A DNA stretch of 64,000 nucleotides. It comes from Nitrososphaeraceae archaeon (GTDB taxonomy: Archaea > Thermoproteota > Nitrososphaeria > Nitrososphaerales > Nitrososphaeraceae). Of this stretch, positions 60,723-64,000 are shown in pieces. How positions within the stretch are numbered: position 1 is the stretch's first letter; the number at the start of each line of letters is the position of its first letter. The stretch spans positions 1 through 64,000 of the forward strand of contig WHTU01000013.1 in NCBI GenBank assembly GCA_009377575.1, in the 5' to 3' direction. The position numbers and the translations under genes were made by a program. The notes beneath the pieces were generated by a model. That model was not told the origin of the DNA. It did no database searches and worked only from the letters and a program-made list of their open reading frames with translations.

Positions 60723-62183
60723 TTGAAAATCCAAAAAGAATACGGAATTACGGCAAAGAAAGACGAAAATCTAAGTGATTGGTATAGCCAGGTTTTATTA
60801 AAAACAGATCTTATCGACTACGGTCCTTCAAAGGGATTTATAGTGTTAAAGCCCTATGGATATTCAATTTGGGAAGCGATCAAACAAATTATTGACACTC
60901 GTCTTAAGGATTCTGGACATCAAAATGCATATCTTCCAACTGTTATCCCAGAAGCATTATTAAGAAAAGAAGAAGAACATTTCTCCGGGTTCAATTCAGA
61001 GGTATTTTGGATAACCAAAGCCGGAGACAACTCACTACAAGAAAAACTTGCCTTGCGTCCAACTTCTGAAGCCATCGCTTATTCTTTATTTTCTAACTGG
61101 GTTGGCAGCTATAAGGACCTCCCTCTGAAGCTTAATTTTTGGAACTCGGCAATGAGGGCTGAAATAAAGTCCACAAAGCCGTTTATTCGGAATTCTGAAT
61201 TTCTTTGGCAGGAGGGTCATACGGTACATACGAACAACGAGGAGGCTGAAGCGGAGGTGAGGTTCATCCTCGATCTATATGAGATGATTTTGGCAGATTA
61301 TTTGGGTATCCCCGTTTTAAAGGGATTCAAGTCGAGGAAGGAAAAATTTGTTGGGGCGGTCGCGACTACCACGCTTGAAGGCATCATGCCAGATGGAAAG
61401 GCAATACAATTGGCTACTTCTCATAATCTTGGACAGAATTTTTCGGTTCCGTTCGAAATAAAGTTTCTTGGCAGTGACAATCGCGAACATTTCGCCTGGC
61501 AAACGTCATGGGGAGTATCTTGGCGATTGATTGGGGCTTCAATTATGATACATGGGGATGACCGCGGGCTGGTCTTGCCTCCAAAGATCGCTCCGATCCA
61601 AGTAGTCTTGGTTCCCATCTATAAGAGGGGCCAGACAGACCAGAATGTCATACCTAGTTCGGTGGAATTCGCGTCGGAACTGCGGAGGGCAGGGATAAGA
61701 GTGCATTTAGATATTAGGGATGAGTTCACAGCTGGATGGAAATATAACGATTGGGAGAAAAAAGGTGTTCCTTTGAGAATTAATATTGGTCCCAAGGAGA
61801 TATTAAAGGGAGAGCTCGAGGTCGTTAGACGGGATACATTGCAGAAGGAAACAATTCTGCAAAACAGTTTGGTGGAAAGAGTGACAGAATTATTGGATCT
61901 TGTTCATAATAATCTTCTCAACAAGGCTGATCAGGCCCTTCGAAGGAGGATCACACATGCAAGTAATTATGATCAACTTAAGGAAATGATTCAAGATCAA
62001 GTGGGTTTTGTTTCTGCAGGATGGTGTGGTGACGAAGACTGCGAGATTTCAATTAAGGAAGAAACGGGAGCAGACATAAGGCTAATACCTTTTGAAAGAA
62101 ATAATAAATCGGATTCGACAACTAGATGTGTTTATTGCGGTAAAAACACAGAAAGCATTCCAGTGTTCGCTAGGGCTTACTAA
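60723..62183 (+). CDS. proS: Prolyl-tRNA synthetase (archaeal/eukaryotic type)
   Basis: Charges tRNA-Pro. The 486-residue class II enzyme has GFIVLKPYGYSIWEAIKQII, AYLPTVIPEALLRKEEEHFS, LALRPTSEAIAYSLFSNWV (motif 2), IRNSEFLWQEGHTVHTN, TTTLEGIMPDGKAIQLATSH, WQTSWGVSWRLIGASIMIHG (motif 3), VPLRINIGPKE in the anticodon domain, and a C-terminal zinc-binding domain WCGDEDCEISI and CVYCGK, as in archaeal ProRS. No bacterial editing insert is present. Start TTG 60723 matches the family beginning (EYGITAKKDENLSDWY). Confidence 0.96.
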   Translation: MKIQKEYGITAKKDENLSDWYSQVLLKTDLIDYGPSKGFIVLKPYGYSIWEAIKQIIDTRLKDSGHQNAYLPTVIPEALLRKEEEHFSGFNSEVFWITKAGDNSLQEKLALRPTSEAIAYSLFSNWVGSYKDLPLKLNFWNSAMRAEIKSTKPFIRNSEFLWQEGHTVHTNNEEAEAEVRFILDLYEMILADYLGIPVLKGFKSRKEKFVGAVATTTLEGIMPDGKAIQLATSHNLGQNFSVPFEIKFLGSDNREHFAWQTSWGVSWRLIGASIMIHGDDRGLVLPPKIAPIQVVLVPIYKRGQTDQNVIPSSVEFASELRRAGIRVHLDIRDEFTAGWKYNDWEKKGVPLRINIGPKEILKGELEVVRRDTLQKETILQNSLVERVTELLDLVHNNLLNKADQALRRRITHASNYDQLKEMIQDQVGFVSAGWCGDEDCEISIKEETGADIRLIPFERNNKSDSTTRCVYCGKNTESIPVFARAY

Positions 62184-62262
62184 ATGCGATACTTATCCAT
62201 GTAAGCCCTTTCTGTATGCCTTTAAAATATGGTATTGCAACCTATTTCAGAGGCCAACTACT

Positions 62263-62271
62263 AGATATATA
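62263..62271 (+). promoter_or_regulatory. TATA box of the VTT-domain gene
   Basis: AGATATATA lies about 22-25 bases before TTG 62289, consistent with a leaderless mRNA beginning at this TTG. Confidence 0.5.
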
Positions 62272-62288
62272 GGTCGTTAGCAGCTTTA

Positions 62289-62957
62289 TTGCGATTGACA
62301 ACACTAGATTGGCTATTTACCCTCTTTGATAGCTTTGGATATCTAGGTGTTTTTACGGCGAGCTTTGTAGGAAGTATAATAGTATTCGTGCCTGTTCCCT
62401 ATTTTCCTGTTTTGGTAGCTGCCGCGCTGAGTGAGCAATTAGACCCAAATCTGATTTCTCTAGTTAGCGCGCTTGGGGTTTTGTTGGCAAAAATGATCAT
62501 ATTTTACGCAAGCTATTATGGCAGGAGTGTTCTGAGTGACAAGACCAAACAAAGAATGTTCCCTCTTCAAAAAGTGCTCCGCAGATATGGAGGTTTGGGG
62601 GCATTTATTGTCGCATTAACACCAATACCAGATGATCTAGTATACATTCCTCTTGGACTAGCAAGGTACAGCCCATGGAAATTTGCCATAGCTACTTTCT
62701 CTGGTAAGTTCATACTCAACGAAATAATAGTATGGAGCTCCGTAATTCTAGGAAGGCCATTTTTTGAATCATTTATCTCCACAGATATAGATCCTTTGTT
62801 CGTGACGCTAGGGATTATTGCGAGTATAGCTATATTGGTTATCATTGTATACCTTTCGATTCGAGTCGATTGGGCGAGAGTAATCGGAAAGTGGTTCCCA
62901 TGGGCCTTAGACAATCCAGATAACGAAGATACCCATAGTCAGTCAAAATTGCCATAG
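62289..62957 (+). CDS. VTT/DedA-family membrane protein
   Basis: A 222-residue integral membrane protein with five or so hydrophobic segments. It has the DedA/VTT pattern: an N-terminal re-entrant helix, SFVGSIIVFVPVPYFPVLVA, then LRRYGGLGAFIVALTPIPDD and LVYIPLGLARYSPWKFAIAT, where the conserved Arg/Pro and Gly motifs appear. A last pair of helices and a short acidic tail follow. VTT proteins act as lipid scramblases or in proton-linked membrane homeostasis. The start is TTG 62289. Confidence 0.85.
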   Translation: MRLTTLDWLFTLFDSFGYLGVFTASFVGSIIVFVPVPYFPVLVAAALSEQLDPNLISLVSALGVLLAKMIIFYASYYGRSVLSDKTKQRMFPLQKVLRRYGGLGAFIVALTPIPDDLVYIPLGLARYSPWKFAIATFSGKFILNEIIVWSSVILGRPFFESFISTDIDPLFVTLGIIASIAILVIIVYLSIRVDWARVIGKWFPWALDNPDNEDTHSQSKLP

Positions 62958-63401
62958 AATATTGGTCGGGGGCACGGAGCGAACACCGCCACAGTAGAGT
63001 TTGATCTGCATTGGCGAATTTCTAAAACGAATAAAACGAACCTAAACTGACGAGTCTCTAACCCTAATTTTCATTTTAAGCGAAAATCCTATCATACCAT
63101 TAATGGCTTTAGTGCATAGATGGTTACTGCGGAGAGAATCTCAGATTTTCAATAATCTCCTGAATTCGAACTATCACAATTCAGATAGATGCTCAGCTCA
63201 ATAACTTTATAACTGATGCCAGGGATTTAAGATATATGCAATCAAAATCTCATCTCTATAGCCTATACCTAGCCGCTAAAGTTTACATTTACAAACTAAT
63301 TAGAAGTAGAAAAAATAAACGAGAAAACGAAATCTCCGCCTAAATCAAATAACATACGAACTGAACCGTAGTATGTAGGGGTAGCTTTTAGTCTTAACAA
63401 A
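62958..63401. other. Intergenic region with an inverted repeat
   Basis: About 440 bases with no recognised gene. A perfect seven-base inverted repeat CTGAATT/AATTCAG lies at 63160-63184 with an 11-base loop, as possible transcript end or operator. The remainder is AT-rich with many stops in all frames. No tRNA or known RNA motif was found. Confidence 0.5.
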
Positions 63402-64000
63402 TTGCAAATAATAGATATACTGAAGGCTGCTACTTCTGAGGTTTTCAAAGAAACAAGAAATCTCATTGGTAGGCCAGAAAGTGCTGTTACATTTGGAAGG
63501 GGTGCCGGAGGTGACCTGTCCTCTAAAATAGATTTGGTAGCTGAAAATGCTGTACTCAATACAATCGAAAAGTTTGGGTTCAGGCCGACTGTAATTGGGG
63601 AAGAGTGTGGCACAATCAAAGGCGGCGATGGTTACCTAGTTATGGACGCCGTAGACGGAACGACAAATGCCACGCGAGGGATTCCCTTTTCGTGCTGCTC
63701 ACTTGCATATGCAACTCATTGTAGGTTAAGCTCTGTGAGCGATGCCGTCATAGTTGATTTGAACAGCGGAGATGTATACGAATCTTCTGTAAACATGGGA
63801 GCTTCGATGAACGGCTTAAGATTGAAGATTGATGATAATAATATTCGTAGAGGAGTCAAAGATCAGAGCGAACTTGTTGTCGGAGTTAACATTTCAGGAA
63901 TAAGTAGTGATGATATTGAAAGACTGTCCAGGATCATATCGAAATGTTTGCATATTAGACACTTGGGTGCAAATGCACTTGAGTTGTGTTTTTTTGCCCG
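63402..64000 (+). CDS. Inositol monophosphatase/fructose-bisphosphatase-family protein, 5' part
   Basis: The gene runs off the window after about 199 residues. The visible part is the archaeal IMPase/FBPase fold: GGDLSSKIDLVAE, GEECG (metal-binding Glu), the DxVDGT motif in VMDAVDGTTNATRGIPFSCC, SLAYA, and SDAVIVDLNSGDVYESSV. Such archaeal enzymes hydrolyse inositol phosphate and fructose 1,6-bisphosphate with Mg2+. The frame is closed at 63369 and has no ATG, so TTG 63402 is the start. Substrate choice cannot be fixed from the part shown. Confidence 0.9.
   Translation, partial: MQIIDILKAATSEVFKETRNLIGRPESAVTFGRGAGGDLSSKIDLVAENAVLNTIEKFGFRPTVIGEECGTIKGGDGYLVMDAVDGTTNATRGIPFSCCSLAYATHCRLSSVSDAVIVDLNSGDVYESSVNMGASMNGLRLKIDDNNIRRGVKDQSELVVGVNISGISSDDIERLSRIISKCLHIRHLGANALELCFFA

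Overview
The window is a gene-dense archaeal chromosome segment, best matched to an ammonia-oxidizer-type Thaumarchaeota (Nitrososphaeria). The evidence is: TFB, archaeal aRF1, aIF1, Sec61-beta, RpoP, two-beta-type proteasome, Nip7, Tsr3, an archaeal GHMP shikimate kinase, F420 biosynthesis genes, and the methylmalonyl-CoA mutase/epimerase plus 3-hydroxyacyl-CoA dehydrogenase set used in the 3-hydroxypropionate/4-hydroxybutyrate (HP/HB) carbon-fixation cycle. Many first genes lie about 25-30 bases downstream of a TATA-like box with almost no leader, and TTG/GTG starts are common. Genus cannot be fixed from the sequence alone. There are no rRNA genes, CRISPR arrays, insertion sequences or phage genes; the segment looks like core chromosome.

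Layout. 1-5 kb: 3' part of TFB, aIF1, Sec61-beta/DUF2070 pair, tRNA-Val(CAC), S-adenosylhomocysteine hydrolase. 5-12.7 kb: LOG-like protein, 3-hydroxybutyryl-CoA dehydrogenase, a nuclease-like protein, a secreted Asp/Ser then Gln/Pro-repeat protein, Tsr3, the RNase P RNA gene (not a protein gene, although open frames cross it), an m5C RNA methyltransferase, Nip7 and a membrane-anchored surface protein. 12.8-17 kb: cofD-cofC plus a PD-(D/E)XK protein; MCT-1-like PUA protein and citrate synthase on the other strand. 17.3-27.5 kb: an almost complete shikimate/aromatic operon laid out nearly in reaction order (ADH synthase, DHQ synthase II, [DNA methyltransferase], aroD, aroE, aroK, aroA, aroC, chorismate mutase-aminotransferase, tyrA). 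27.6-33.6 kb: methyltransferase, ilvC, and the methylmalonyl-CoA mutase/MeaB/epimerase cluster. 33.6-42 kb: NadM, MetRS, a second divergent SAHH-like protein, CysRS, Rieske protein, HTH-CBS regulator, aRF1. 42-51 kb: several tiny zinc-ribbon proteins, HIT protein, ilvD, YchF-like GTPase, RpoP, a catalytically dead proteasome beta subunit next to an unusual GHKL ATPase, DUF309 protein, a methyltransferase. 51-64 kb: sucCD, a small membrane protein, TPR-winged helix protein, Cys-type Thi4, TrxB, TusA-cysteine synthase pair, cofE, SerB-like phosphatase, ProRS, VTT-domain membrane protein, and the 5' part of an inositol-phosphatase-family gene.

Genes working together: citrate synthase and SucCD serve the TCA arm; mutase, epimerase, MeaB and hydroxyacyl-CoA dehydrogenase serve carbon fixation; ilvC and ilvD serve branched-chain amino acids; cofC, cofD and cofE make F420; Thi4, TusA, cysteine synthase and TrxB form a sulfur/thiol neighbourhood. 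The most unusual signals are two genes in the aromatic operon (DHQ synthase II and chorismate mutase-aminotransferase) whose conserved N-termini have no ATG/GTG/TTG start and lie in the +1 frame of the preceding gene's stop codon; a Thr1-less proteasome beta subunit beside an uncharacterized GHKL ATPase; a second SAHH-like enzyme lacking the NAD-binding tail; and a high density of zinc-ribbon miniproteins, some with leaderless TTG starts.
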